Positions 17,642 to 27,395 of a stretch of DNA of 64,000 nt are shown one piece after another. The notes under the pieces are model-generated. The model saw nothing but the letters and a program-made list of their open reading frames with translations, did no database searches and was not told the origin of the DNA. The stretch is taken from contig JABLXX010000002.1 of assembly GCA_013177825.1 (NCBI GenBank), forward strand, positions 186,001-250,000, in the 5' to 3' direction. A program made the translations under genes and the position numbers. This DNA is from Syntrophaceae bacterium. GTDB taxonomy: Bacteria > Desulfobacterota > Syntrophia > Syntrophales > PHBD01. The number at the start of each line of letters is the position of its first letter. Within the stretch, counting starts at the first letter, position 1.

Positions 17642-18244
17642 ATGCGTGATATCATCGATGCCCGGGGCCTGGCATGCCCCCAGCCGGTGATCCTGGCCCG
17701 GAAGGCCCTGGAAACCAGTGAACGGATCGCAGTGATCGTGGACAATACAACAGCGGTGGAGAATATCCGCCGCCTCGGGGCGAAGATGGGCTGCGACATG
17801 GTCGTGGAGGAAAAAGGCGGGGGGATCGTCCACATCCACCTGACCCGCGGCTCCGCGCCGGCTGCGGAGGTGGACCTGGACGAACTGGCCGTCTGCACGC
17901 CCGCGGGCGGAGGTTCTTACATCGTAACCCTTCCGGAGAACCGGATGGGCCGGGGGAACGAGGCCCTGGGGGAGATCCTGATCAAGGCCTTCATCCATAC
18001 CCTGACGCAGCTCGATCCCCTTCCGGCAAAGGTGGTCTGCTACAACACGGGGGTTTTCCTGGCCCTCGACGACTCCCCGGCTCTGGATGACCTGCGCCGG
18101 CTCAAGGATGCAGGCGTGGAGGTTCTCGTGTGCGGGACGTGCCTCAATTTCTTCAACGTCACGGACCGCCTGTCCGTCGGATCGGTGTCCAACATGTACG
18201 AGATCGCCGAATCCATGGCGGCGGCCCGGGTGGTCTCGCCGTGA
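17642..18244 (+). CDS. yedF: YedF-type sulfurtransferase-like selenium metabolism protein
   Basis: 200 residues. The N-terminal ~75 residues are a TusA-like domain with the conserved GLACPQPVILARKAL (reactive Cys in CPxP). The C-terminal ~110 residues are a DsrE-like fold with KVVCYNTGVFLA and VLVCGTCLNFF. This two-domain arrangement is the YedF family associated with selenium metabolism. Its neighbours support this: a DUF3343 protein overlapping by 4 nt and a LysR regulator, the set commonly found beside selenium genes. No selA, selB or selD occurs in the window. AAGGAGG lies about 8 nt upstream of the start. Confidence 0.88.
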   Translation: MRDIIDARGLACPQPVILARKALETSERIAVIVDNTTAVENIRRLGAKMGCDMVVEEKGGGIVHIHLTRGSAPAAEVDLDELAVCTPAGGGSYIVTLPENRMGRGNEALGEILIKAFIHTLTQLDPLPAKVVCYNTGVFLALDDSPALDDLRRLKDAGVEVLVCGTCLNFFNVTDRLSVGSVSNMYEIAESMAAARVVSP

Positions 18245-18471
18245 CGGAGGCGGTCGAGACCTGGTGGGTGGTCCTCTTCGACTCCGTCCATCACGCCATG
18301 CAGGCGGAGAAGCTGCTCATTGAGGAGGGCATTTCCCACAAGCTCATCCCGGTGCCCCGGCACATCAGCGCCGACTGCGGCGTCTGCATTCGTTTCGCCG
18401 CTGCGGAGCGGCCCCGCGTCGCCGATATCCTGGACCGTCGCGGCACGTACCGCGAGATCCGCCCCCTTTAA
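18241..18471 (+). CDS. DUF3343 putative Se/S carrier-like protein
   Basis: 76 residues starting at GTG 18241, which overlaps the yedF stop (GTGA), so the two are translationally coupled. The sequence WWVVLFDSVHHAMQAEKLL, then LIPVPRHISADCGVCIRF, matches the short DUF3343 family, whose paired CGVC cysteines are thought to hold sulfur or selenium. It follows YedF and precedes the LysR gene by 18 nt. Confidence 0.82.
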   Translation: MTEAVETWWVVLFDSVHHAMQAEKLLIEEGISHKLIPVPRHISADCGVCIRFAAAERPRVADILDRRGTYREIRPL

Positions 18472-18489
18472 CGGATTAGAGAATCGAAC

Positions 18490-19461
18490 ATGAACGCCAG
18501 ACAGGACTACTCGCGCAGCATTACGTTTCAGCACCTGGAATCCCTGGCGGCCCTGGCCGAGACCGGCAGCTTCTCCCGGGCCGCCCAGCGGCTCCACCTC
18601 TCCCAGCCGTCCCTTACGCGGCACATCCAAAACCTGGAAGAACTGGCCGGCACACCGCTCGTGGTACGGCAGAGGGAGGGAGGAATCCTCACTTCGGAAG
18701 GTCTGGTTCTCCTCGACTACGCCCGACGGATCCTCCGCCTTCGGGAGGACGCGTGGGACAAGCTCTCCTACAGCCGGGACGGGGGAAGGGGACGCATGAA
18801 CGTGGCCGCGAGCACGATCCCGGCCACCTACATCCTGCCCCGGGTGATCTCCGCCTGGCACCGCCTGCAGCCCGGCATCACGGTCAACGTCCAGACCCAC
18901 GACAGCGAAGAGGCCCTGCAGGCCGTGCTTCACGATCAGGCCGAGATCGGCCTTGTCGGGAAGAAGACGGTTCACCGCGGGATCGTATCCGTTGCCCTCT
19001 GGAGCGACCGCATCGTCCTGGCGGTGTCGCCCGATCATCCCTGGGCCGGGGAGCGCGAGCTTCTCCCGGAGCAACTGTCGGAGGGAGCCTTCATCGGAAG
19101 GGAGCGGGGCTCGGCGACCCGGGCGACCGTGGAGGCGTATATCCGGGCGGAAACCGGCCTGGATCCGTCCTGCCTTCATGCCCTGTGCGAAGTGGGAAGC
19201 TCCGAGGCCGTCAAGGAGGCGGTCCTGGCGGGGGTGGGACCGGCTTTTATCTCCGTCCACGCTGTAAGGCGGGAGGTGGAGGCGGGAAGGTTACGTATTG
19301 TGCCAGTGAGAGGCTGGAACATCGAACGGTCCTTCCACCTGATCCATAAAAAGAACTTCCGGTTCAAGCCCCATCATGCGCTCTTTCTGGACTTTCTGAA
19401 GGAATTCCGGACGGGGGATGAGGCGGATCAGACGCAGAGCTCCACGACGTCGCCGTCCTGA
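18490..19461 (+). CDS. LysR-family regulator, selenium/sulfur-metabolism type
   Basis: 323 residues. The N-terminal winged helix-turn-helix (residues 12-70) includes LAETGSFSRAAQRLHLSQPS, the LysR recognition helix, followed by a linker helix and a periplasmic-binding-like effector domain (RMNVAASTIPATYILP to about 300). Its place 18 nt after DUF3343 fits the LysR group that accompanies YedF/DUF3343 genes. Its last 34 nt overlap the 3' end of the opposite-strand GTPase gene, and the last ~10 residues (DQTQSSTTSPS) look like read-through tail. Its target is probably its own operon; the effector is unknown. Confidence 0.9.
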   Translation: MNARQDYSRSITFQHLESLAALAETGSFSRAAQRLHLSQPSLTRHIQNLEELAGTPLVVRQREGGILTSEGLVLLDYARRILRLREDAWDKLSYSRDGGRGRMNVAASTIPATYILPRVISAWHRLQPGITVNVQTHDSEEALQAVLHDQAEIGLVGKKTVHRGIVSVALWSDRIVLAVSPDHPWAGERELLPEQLSEGAFIGRERGSATRATVEAYIRAETGLDPSCLHALCEVGSSEAVKEAVLAGVGPAFISVHAVRREVEAGRLRIVPVRGWNIERSFHLIHKKNFRFKPHHALFLDFLKEFRTGDEADQTQSSTTSPS

Positions 19462-20414
19462 AGCACATAGTCCCGCTGGACCATCTGGCCGTCCCGGACG
19501 GCCCGCCCCCAGATCCGGGCGTACCGGAGCTTGGCCACGAAGTCCTTGTGGATCATCTCCGCCAGTTCATCCACGGTGCAGCCCGTCGGGATCACGAAAG
19601 GGGCTGTCATGTCCGGGTCCTTCCCCGGCCGCCGGGTGTAGACCCGGGTCACGCCGGACATCCCGTAGAGCCGCTCCAGGAAGGCCATCAGGTTCCGCCC
19701 CGTCTTCGCCGAAATCCCCATGGCGGGGATATTCACCTCCGACAGCTCCAGGAACGTTTCATAGTCCGCCTCGTGTTCCGGACGGTCCGTCTTGTTGACC
19801 GCCACGAGCATCGTCTTGACGAAGGGGATCTTCTTCAGATCCGGCGGGAGCGGGCAGCCCTCCGGGAAGACCCGGAATCCGCCGAGGACGGCGAGGGTCT
19901 CTTCCAGCTGGGTCAGGGGATCCGCCTGGAGATCCAGGAGGACGACGACAATGTCGGACCGGCGGAGCAGGTCCCCCAGCTCCGGGTCGGTGTATTCGGG
20001 TGTGACGGGGGGCGTGTCTATGAGCTGGATCTGGACGTTTTCATAGGGCGCCATGCCCGGCGTGGGCCGGTGGGTCGTGTGCGGGAACTCGCCCACTTCC
20101 GCCGTCGCCTTGGTGAGCCGGTTGAGGAGGGAGGACTTGCCGGTGTTGGGCATCCCCGTGAGAACGACCTGAGCGATCCCCTCCCGCTCGATGCTGTAAG
20201 GGGTCTTCGCCTTCGCCCCCCCCGCCTTCTTCAGTCCCTGCTCCTTCAGCTTGGAGATCCGCTCCCGGAGCATCGCCTTGAGCTTGTCGGTGCCCTTGTG
20301 CTTGGGCATGATGGCGAGCATCTCCTCCAGGGCCTCGATCTTGGCCGCGGGGGTCCGGGCCTCCCGGAAGCGCTGCTCTGCATCGAAGTAATGGGGCGGT
20401 AAGTTGGCCGGCAT
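19428..20414 (-). CDS. TGS-domain GTPase (DRG/Obg-like)
   Basis: About 328 residues from ATG 20414 (MPANLPPHYFDAEQ); a longer start at 20489 lacks support. G1 is GMPNTGKSS, the switch region PHTTHRPTPG, G3 DTPP (where most relatives have DxPG), G4 NKTD, and G5-like ISAKTGRN. A C-terminal TGS domain follows (DELAEMIHKDFVAKLRYARIWG...DGDVVELCV). This is the DRG/Obg-like group of ribosome- or RNA-associated GTPases. The N-terminal ~90 residues are a basic helical region. The gene converges on the LysR gene with a 34-bp overlap of coding ends. Confidence 0.9.
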   Translation of the reverse strand: MPANLPPHYFDAEQRFREARTPAAKIEALEEMLAIMPKHKGTDKLKAMLRERISKLKEQGLKKAGGAKAKTPYSIEREGIAQVVLTGMPNTGKSSLLNRLTKATAEVGEFPHTTHRPTPGMAPYENVQIQLIDTPPVTPEYTDPELGDLLRRSDIVVVLLDLQADPLTQLEETLAVLGGFRVFPEGCPLPPDLKKIPFVKTMLVAVNKTDRPEHEADYETFLELSEVNIPAMGISAKTGRNLMAFLERLYGMSGVTRVYTRRPGKDPDMTAPFVIPTGCTVDELAEMIHKDFVAKLRYARIWGRAVRDGQMVQRDYVLQDGDVVELCV

Positions 20415-20563
20415 GGTCGCTCGAATCGAAACAGGGATGACGGTTTTATAAATCCGATGATCCTGTCGATGCAATGACATTCTCTGCATACGTCTCCCGG
20501 GGCATATGCTGCGGATGGCATAAATAAATATTGAAAACGGGGACTTGCGTCCAACAAGCCGGC

Positions 20564-20592
20564 TTGACTTTCCGGCTGCCCGGCGGTAGCCT
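20564..20592 (+). promoter_or_regulatory. Candidate promoter of the cytochrome gene
   Basis: TTGACT (20564-20569), 17 nt, then TAGCCT, about 70 nt before the cytochrome start. The -35 is good and the -10 weak. Confidence 0.35.
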
Positions 20593-20660
20593 TTCGGGCA
20601 ATCGGTCAGGCGATGGAGATCGTTTGATCGCTGTCGAGAAACGAGAAAGGAGAATCGAAA

Positions 20661-20963
20661 ATGCGGATCTGGAAAAAGCTCGGTATCCTTGCCTGCGCAG
20701 TCCTGTTCCTCTGCGCCATGCTTGGCACCGCCGTGACCGCCGGAGGGCCGCCGCTGAAGGACAACGCGTGCGGTTCATGCCACAAGGACTACGGCAAAAT
20801 CATGCCCAAACAGCATCCGGACGTCGGCAAGGGAGATGCCTGCCTGACCTGCCACGCCCCCGACCCGGCCAAGAGCGAACCGACGAAGTTTTCAACGGGT
20901 GTCCACAAGGTGCATCAGAACGGGAAGGCAAAGCTGGAATGCGCGGCTTGCCATAAGCTCTGA
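20661..20963 (+). CDS. Small periplasmic triheme cytochrome c
   Basis: 100 residues: a signal peptide (about 1-27; ACAVLFLCAMLGTAVTA), then a mature chain of only about 73 residues with three CxxCH haem sites (CGSCH, CLTCH, CAACH, the last four residues from the end). Extra His residues (for example HPDVGK, HKVHQ) can serve as distal ligands, giving bis-His low-potential haems as in cytochrome c3/c7 types. GAAAGGAG precedes the start. It stands alone between divergent and convergent neighbours with its own terminator. A role as a soluble periplasmic electron shuttle is inferred. Confidence 0.9.
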   Translation: MRIWKKLGILACAVLFLCAMLGTAVTAGGPPLKDNACGSCHKDYGKIMPKQHPDVGKGDACLTCHAPDPAKSEPTKFSTGVHKVHQNGKAKLECAACHKL

Positions 20964-20989
20964 GCGGAAATGATGCGCGGAAGAGGAAA

Positions 20990-21017
20990 GGGCCGGTCGG
21001 GAGACCGGCCCTTTTTT
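20990..21017 (+). terminator. Intrinsic terminator after the cytochrome gene
   Basis: Perfect 9-bp stem GGGCCGGTC/GACCGGCCC with a GGGA loop, then six T residues. Strong, and placed 27 nt after the stop. Confidence 0.9.
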
Positions 21018-21060
21018 CTGCGTTCGATCCGGAAGGTCTATCCCCCCATCTCCCGGTTCT

Positions 21061-21477
21061 TCAACCGTCGCATCCGTCGATGACGGAGGCGATTTCGGCG
21101 CGGAGGTTTCCCTCGATGGCCGCCCGCCGGCCCGTCTTCAGATCGACGGCGACGAACATGACATCCGCCTCCAGGATGGTCCGGTCGGTGCCCTGGAGGG
21201 TGACGGTCTGGTGGATGGTGCCGCTTGTCTCGCCCAGGCTGGAGATCCGGGTCCGGATGTCCAGAACGTCGTCCAGGAAGGCGGGCTTTCTGTAGTAGAT
21301 GTGGATCTCGGTGACGGGGAGATAATGGCCGGTTTTCTGCACTCGCTCGAAGAACCCGGGAAACCGGTCGAAGAAGTCGTAGCGGGCTTCCTCCAGCATT
21401 TCGGGATACCGCACGTTGTTGACATGTCCGAACTGATCGAGATGGAATCCTCGAACCTTGATTTCCTTGTTTTTCAT
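21061..21477 (-). CDS. 4-hydroxybenzoyl-CoA-thioesterase-type acyl-CoA thioesterase
   Basis: 138 residues, the usual size for a single hotdog fold. The motif DQFGHVNNVRYPEMLEEARYDFF near the N-terminus matches the 4HBT/YbgC catalytic stretch (DxxGHVNNxxYxxxxExAR), with the catalytic Asp in place. Such enzymes hydrolyse acyl-CoA thioesters and may clear dead-end CoA esters here. The substrate cannot be told. It starts at ATG 21477 with GAGG 4 nt upstream. It is divergent from the 3-hydroxyacyl-CoA dehydrogenase gene. Confidence 0.88.
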   Translation of the reverse strand: MKNKEIKVRGFHLDQFGHVNNVRYPEMLEEARYDFFDRFPGFFERVQKTGHYLPVTEIHIYYRKPAFLDDVLDIRTRISSLGETSGTIHQTVTLQGTDRTILEADVMFVAVDLKTGRRAAIEGNLRAEIASVIDGCDG

Positions 21478-21676
21478 AGGTCCTCATTTCATCACCAGGG
21501 AATGGGGAAGGGCGTTGCACTGCCGGAACGCATGGCCTGTGCGCCGTCAACCACCCGGGCCGACAATAGATGGAAAGCGGGCCATCGTCAAGGGACCTGC
21601 TCCGGATCGTGGACGGCACGAAAAAAAGCAAAACGGGGGCATCCCCGAAAAGGGGCGGATGGATTGCTGCGCAGGA

Positions 21677-21695
21677 GACCGGTTTCAAACCGGTC
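21677..21695. repeat. Perfect 19-nt palindrome in the thioesterase/dehydrogenase gap
   Basis: GACCGGTTTCAAACCGGTC is a perfect palindrome around a central C. It lies in the 395-base gap 21478-21872, which otherwise holds a small CCCC-GAAA-AGGGG hairpin (21643-21655) and the terminator at 21823. The TTTCAAA centre recurs in the terminator at 24356. A short T-rich stretch follows on the plus strand, so it may be a weak terminator or an operator. Confidence 0.5.
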
Positions 21696-21822
21696 CCTTC
21701 TTTTGCAAATCCCTTTTTCACCGGTAGGAAAAGTCCCGAAAGTGTGCTATGAACGCGCCGTTCAACGAGATCGAACGGAGCGGACGACCTTGAACGAACG
21801 GGCGACACAAGACAGTAAACGA

Positions 21823-21852
21823 GGGGCAGAGGGATACTCTGCCCCTTTTTTT
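21823..21852 (+). terminator. Intrinsic terminator or attenuator before the 3-hydroxyacyl-CoA dehydrogenase gene
   Basis: GGGGCAGAG (21823-21831) pairs with CTCTGCCCC (21837-21845), then seven T residues. There is no plus-strand gene immediately upstream, and it stands only 21 nt before the next ATG. It may block read-through or act as an attenuator in that gene's leader. Confidence 0.75.
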
Positions 21853-21872
21853 AGTCAAAAAGGAGAGGAGAC

Positions 21873-22823
21873 ATGGTCAAGGTGAGTGAAATGAAACGGG
21901 CGGTTGTTGTCGGCGCGGGGACCATGGGGCATTCCATCGCCCAGGTCTTTGCCCAGCATGGGATCGAGACCGGGCTCGCGGACACGAAGGGCGAGCTCCT
22001 GGAGCGCGCCATGCGGCTCATCCGGGTCAATCTGGAGACCCTGGCGGCTCATGGATCGGTGAAGCGGAAAGAAATTCCGGCCATCCTCGGGCGGATCATT
22101 CCGTCGACGGACCTGGCTGTGGCGGCGGAAGGCGCCGATTTTGCCATTGAAGCCGTCGTGGAGGTGCCGGACGTCAAAAAAGTCGTCTTTCAGCAACTCG
22201 AGCGGATCTGTCCGGATGGGGCCATCCTCGCAAGCAACACGTCGTCCCTGGACATATTCTCCATCGTTGGTGAAATTCACCGGCCCGAGCGGCTGCTCAT
22301 CACTCACTGGTTTGCGCCGCCCCACATCATTCCCCTGGTGGAGGTCGTTCCCGGGCCCCAGACGTCTCCCGCCGCCATGGACATCGCCGTGAAGCTCATG
22401 CAGCGCCTGGGGAAAAAGCCCGTGGTCCTCAAGCAGTTCGTCCCCAGCTTCATCGTCAACCGGATCCAGCAGATGATTTTTTTCGGCGTCCTGGAGATCC
22501 TGAAGAACGGCTGGGCCTCCCCGGAGGACATCGACCTGGCGGTCAAGACCAGCCTGGGGGTCCGGCTTCCCGTGGTCGGCGCTGTCCAGACCCTCGACTT
22601 CACGGGGTTGGACCTGGTGGACATCATGATCAAGAGCGCCCTGGGCCAGTCGCCGCCCTTCATCGCCGATCCCGTGGCCAGGGGAGAACTGGGCGTGAAG
22701 ACCTCGAAGGGGCTTTTCGATTACGGCGGAAGGTCGGAGGAGGAGATCCTGCGGAAGCGGGACGAGCGCTACCTGGCGGTGCTGGACCAGCTGGAGAAGA
22801 CGGGGGCGTTCGAGCCGGTGTGA
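21873..22823 (+). CDS. 3-hydroxyacyl-CoA dehydrogenase
   Basis: 316 residues. The NAD-binding Rossmann motif GAGTMGHSIAQVFAQHG opens the protein. SNTSSLDI provides the conserved Ser/Asn and THWFAPPHIIPLVEVVPG the catalytic His. The C-terminal 3HCDH domain runs from about 190 (FIVNRIQQMIFF). The family oxidises (S)-3-hydroxyacyl-CoA to 3-oxoacyl-CoA with NAD+. The WFAPPH variant differs from the usual HFFNPxPxM, so the substrate may not be simple hydroxybutyryl-CoA. The start at 21873 has AGGAGAGGAG upstream. It is monocistronic between terminators. Confidence 0.92.
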   Translation: MVKVSEMKRAVVVGAGTMGHSIAQVFAQHGIETGLADTKGELLERAMRLIRVNLETLAAHGSVKRKEIPAILGRIIPSTDLAVAAEGADFAIEAVVEVPDVKKVVFQQLERICPDGAILASNTSSLDIFSIVGEIHRPERLLITHWFAPPHIIPLVEVVPGPQTSPAAMDIAVKLMQRLGKKPVVLKQFVPSFIVNRIQQMIFFGVLEILKNGWASPEDIDLAVKTSLGVRLPVVGAVQTLDFTGLDLVDIMIKSALGQSPPFIADPVARGELGVKTSKGLFDYGGRSEEEILRKRDERYLAVLDQLEKTGAFEPV

Positions 22824-22879
22824 CAACGGGCAGAAGGGGCCTTCCGTCGGATCTGTTTTGAACCGCTTCAAATATCAAT

Positions 22880-22924
22880 GGCAAGGGGGACGGATTGCAT
22901 TCTGTTCCCCTTTGCCGTTTTTTG
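22880..22924. terminator. Bidirectional terminator between convergent genes
   Basis: GGCAAGGGGGAC pairs with GTTCCCCTTTGCC, with six T on the plus-strand side. It lies between the dehydrogenase stop (22823) and the acylphosphatase stop (22926). Confidence 0.75.
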
Positions 22925-22925
22925 T

Positions 22926-23198
22926 TCAGTAGCGAATGCGGAAGTCCTGGAATTCGCCCGAATAGGGCTCTTCCCGGGCCTCCATGTTCGTGACCGTCGC
23001 CGCGGGAGGGCCCTGCCGGCACCAGGCGGCGACGGCGTCCACCGCCTCGTCCTCCCCCTCGACGAGGGCCTCGACCCGGCCGTCCGGCAGATTTCGGACC
23101 CATCCCGTCACGCCCCGGGCTCGGGCCGTCCGGACCGTCCAGGCCCGGAAGGCCACGCCCTGGACGATGCCCGACACGATGATGCGCATTCGTTTCAT
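22926..23198 (-). CDS. acyP: Acylphosphatase
   Basis: 90 residues, the normal length for the family. The two signatures are present: IVSGIVQGVAFRAW, which carries the catalytic Arg, and GVTGWVRNLPDGRVEALVEG, which carries the catalytic Asn. The enzyme hydrolyses acyl phosphates such as carboxyl phosphates. I chose ATG 23198 (MKRMRIIV) because the longer frame upstream has no family similarity. The 318-base divergent gap 23199-23516 holds no clear promoter or other element that I can support. Confidence 0.93.
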   Translation of the reverse strand: MKRMRIIVSGIVQGVAFRAWTVRTARARGVTGWVRNLPDGRVEALVEGEDEAVDAVAAWCRQGPPAATVTNMEAREEPYSGEFQDFRIRY

Positions 23199-23516
23199 CG
23201 AAACGCCCTGTTCTAGAGACTGTGTCCCGCCGGATCGGGGACAGAGGGTGATCGGATCGTCCGGTCCCGAATGCCGGCAGCCGCGGGCCGTTCCCGCCGC
23301 CGGTGACGGCTGCGGCAGGTCTTTTATACCGCCGGCCGCGGCCGATTGCAACGGATCCCCATTTTTTCACCGGACCTCTGTTTTTTCGCCGCCGGCCGTG
23401 CTATCGTCGCCAGGGTGCGGCGATGTCCATTCCCGCCCCTGTTTTCACAAGATCATAAGGAGCGTTCCCCCCCGTTTCCCAGGCCCTTCGGGCCGAACCA
23501 AGAAAGGAGATTTCCG

Positions 23517-24347
23517 ATGCAGGCACTCTTTACCCTTACCCCGGCGGAATCGAAGCGGCTGATCGGCAAGGGCGTGGCATCCCTCCCGAGCATCCAGGAC
23601 GCGAAAAACAAAGGATACCTCCTCATCGGCCGGGGGTCGACCAACGCGTACATCCTCGAGGAGCTGCTGGGGCAGAAGGTCCGCAAGGAGGGTTACGTGG
23701 CCGGCCAGGTTATCCGCGGCGTCCTGTGCGTTCTGGGGGCGGAGGACCGGACGAAGCCCGTCACCTTCCACAAGGGAAAGATCCTTCCCGTGGAGCCGGG
23801 ATCCGTCCTCGACAAGCTGGGTCCCGGAGACGTCATGCTCAAGGGGGCCAATGCGCTGGATGCCAACGGGAACGTCGGCGTCATCATGGTGAGCCCGGTC
23901 GGCGGGACGATGGGACAGTTCTACATGGCCATGAAGGCCCGGGGCCTGGAGATGATCTATCCCGTAGGGCTGGAGAAGATGGTTCCCTCGGTGCCGATGG
24001 CGGCCCAGTACGGAGGGACGCTGACGATGGACAAGGCGATCGGGCCTCCCGTCGGGATGGCCTGCGTTTCCGACGGGATCGTCTTCACGGAGATCGACGC
24101 CATCGAGAACCTGTTCGGCATCGACGCCGTGCACTTTGCCTCCGGCGGCTGGGGCGGCGCCGAGGGCTGCGTCACCCTCATCGTGGAGGGTCCCGACGCC
24201 CGGGTCAACAAGTGCTTGAAGTTCATCGAGCAGAAGATCAAGGGGGAACCCGCCTTGCTGGCGGCGAAGAGTCCGTGCAAGACCTGCACGATTGACTGCA
24301 GCTTCCGGAAGAAGGACGAGAAGAAGCTGCCGGCCTGGCTGCGATAA
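23517..24347 (+). CDS. Uncharacterised 276-residue protein with a C-terminal Cys cluster
   Basis: I do not recognise the family, although the sequence looks like a well-conserved globular enzyme. It starts at ATG 23517 with AAAGGAG 8 nt upstream. The body has repeated Gly-rich turns (LIGRGSTNAYI, VSPVGGTMGQFY, FASGGWGGAEG) that look like ligand-binding loops. The end carries CKTCTIDC, a CxxCxxxC arrangement that could bind a metal or Fe-S cluster, followed by a basic tail. There is no signal peptide or membrane span, so it is probably cytosolic. It is a single gene ended by a strong terminator and convergent with ligA. Confidence 0.8.
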   Translation: MQALFTLTPAESKRLIGKGVASLPSIQDAKNKGYLLIGRGSTNAYILEELLGQKVRKEGYVAGQVIRGVLCVLGAEDRTKPVTFHKGKILPVEPGSVLDKLGPGDVMLKGANALDANGNVGVIMVSPVGGTMGQFYMAMKARGLEMIYPVGLEKMVPSVPMAAQYGGTLTMDKAIGPPVGMACVSDGIVFTEIDAIENLFGIDAVHFASGGWGGAEGCVTLIVEGPDARVNKCLKFIEQKIKGEPALLAAKSPCKTCTIDCSFRKKDEKKLPAWLR

Positions 24348-24355
24348 AGCATGAA

Positions 24356-24390
24356 GGGGGGCGGATTTCAAATCCGCCCCCCGTTGTTTT
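24356..24390. terminator. Strong bidirectional terminator before ligA
   Basis: GGGGGGCGGATTT pairs with AAATCCGCCCCCC (perfect 13 bp around a single C), then GTTGTTTT. It serves the upstream gene and, read backwards, ligA. Confidence 0.88.
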
Positions 24391-24413
24391 GTTCACCGCA
24401 AAAAAAAGATCTG

Positions 24414-26989
<2,576 letters not shown>

Positions 26990-27136
26990 GGTCCTGCCTT
27001 TTCCGGTTTTCCGAGGATGATGGCCATTCTATCGGGGCCGCCGGGGATTGTCAAAACAAAACCGGCCCCGCGGGCCGGCACCGCTTCGCTCACAAAGCCC
27101 CCGTCCACAGGGCCTTTTCAGGGACCGCCGTTTCCC

Positions 27137-27172
27137 TGCAGCAAATGATTCGGCAGTGAAGCATTTGCTGCA
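27137..27172. promoter_or_regulatory. 11-bp inverted repeat, candidate activator (enhancer) site
   Basis: TGCAGCAAATG (27137-27147) and CATTTGCTGCA (27162-27172) are perfect inverted copies separated by 14 nt. The dyad is centred about 197 nt before the predicted transcription start of the catabolic operon, a usual distance for NtrC-class activator binding. It lies in the 406-base gap 26990-27395. Confidence 0.5.
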
Positions 27173-27246
27173 CCCGGGAAAATCCGCCTGTTTTTTCCCC
27201 AAGCCGCAGGAAAACGGCCGTTTTCGGCCTGATCCCCGGGGCCGGA

Positions 27247-27259
27247 TGCATCAAATGCA
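27247..27259. promoter_or_regulatory. Second short dyad upstream of the catabolic operon
   Basis: TGCAT-CAA-ATGCA is a perfect 5-bp inverted repeat, centred about 98 nt before the predicted start. It shares the CAAATG core with the larger dyad at 27137. Confidence 0.35.
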
Positions 27260-27324
27260 CCAATGGGAACGTCCTGCAGCGATCTCGTCCGCTAAATAAT
27301 CAAAAACAACAATGCGTTACGTAT

Positions 27325-27340
27325 TGGCACGCATTCTGCG
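27325..27340 (+). promoter_or_regulatory. Sigma54 (-24/-12) promoter of the catabolic operon
   Basis: TGGCACG-CATT-CTGCG matches the consensus TGGCACG-N4-TTGCW with the invariant GG (27326-27327) and GC (27338-27339) exactly 10 nt apart. The predicted start is near 27351, giving a 45-nt leader with AAGGAGG at 27380. A 7-bp inverted repeat (AATGCGT 27311-27317, ACGCATT 27329-27335) overlaps the -24 element. An NtrC-class activator gene is encoded after this operon. Confidence 0.7.
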
Positions 27341-27395
27341 TTCCACCGGGGCGTTCAAGTTTCCACCGGATAAGGAACAAGGAGGAATAAGCGCG

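Noticed and set aside
17642-18471. Selenocysteine codons in or near the YedF/DUF3343 genes
   Set aside because: The frames are complete with Cys at the expected sites and no in-frame TGA followed by further homology was found.
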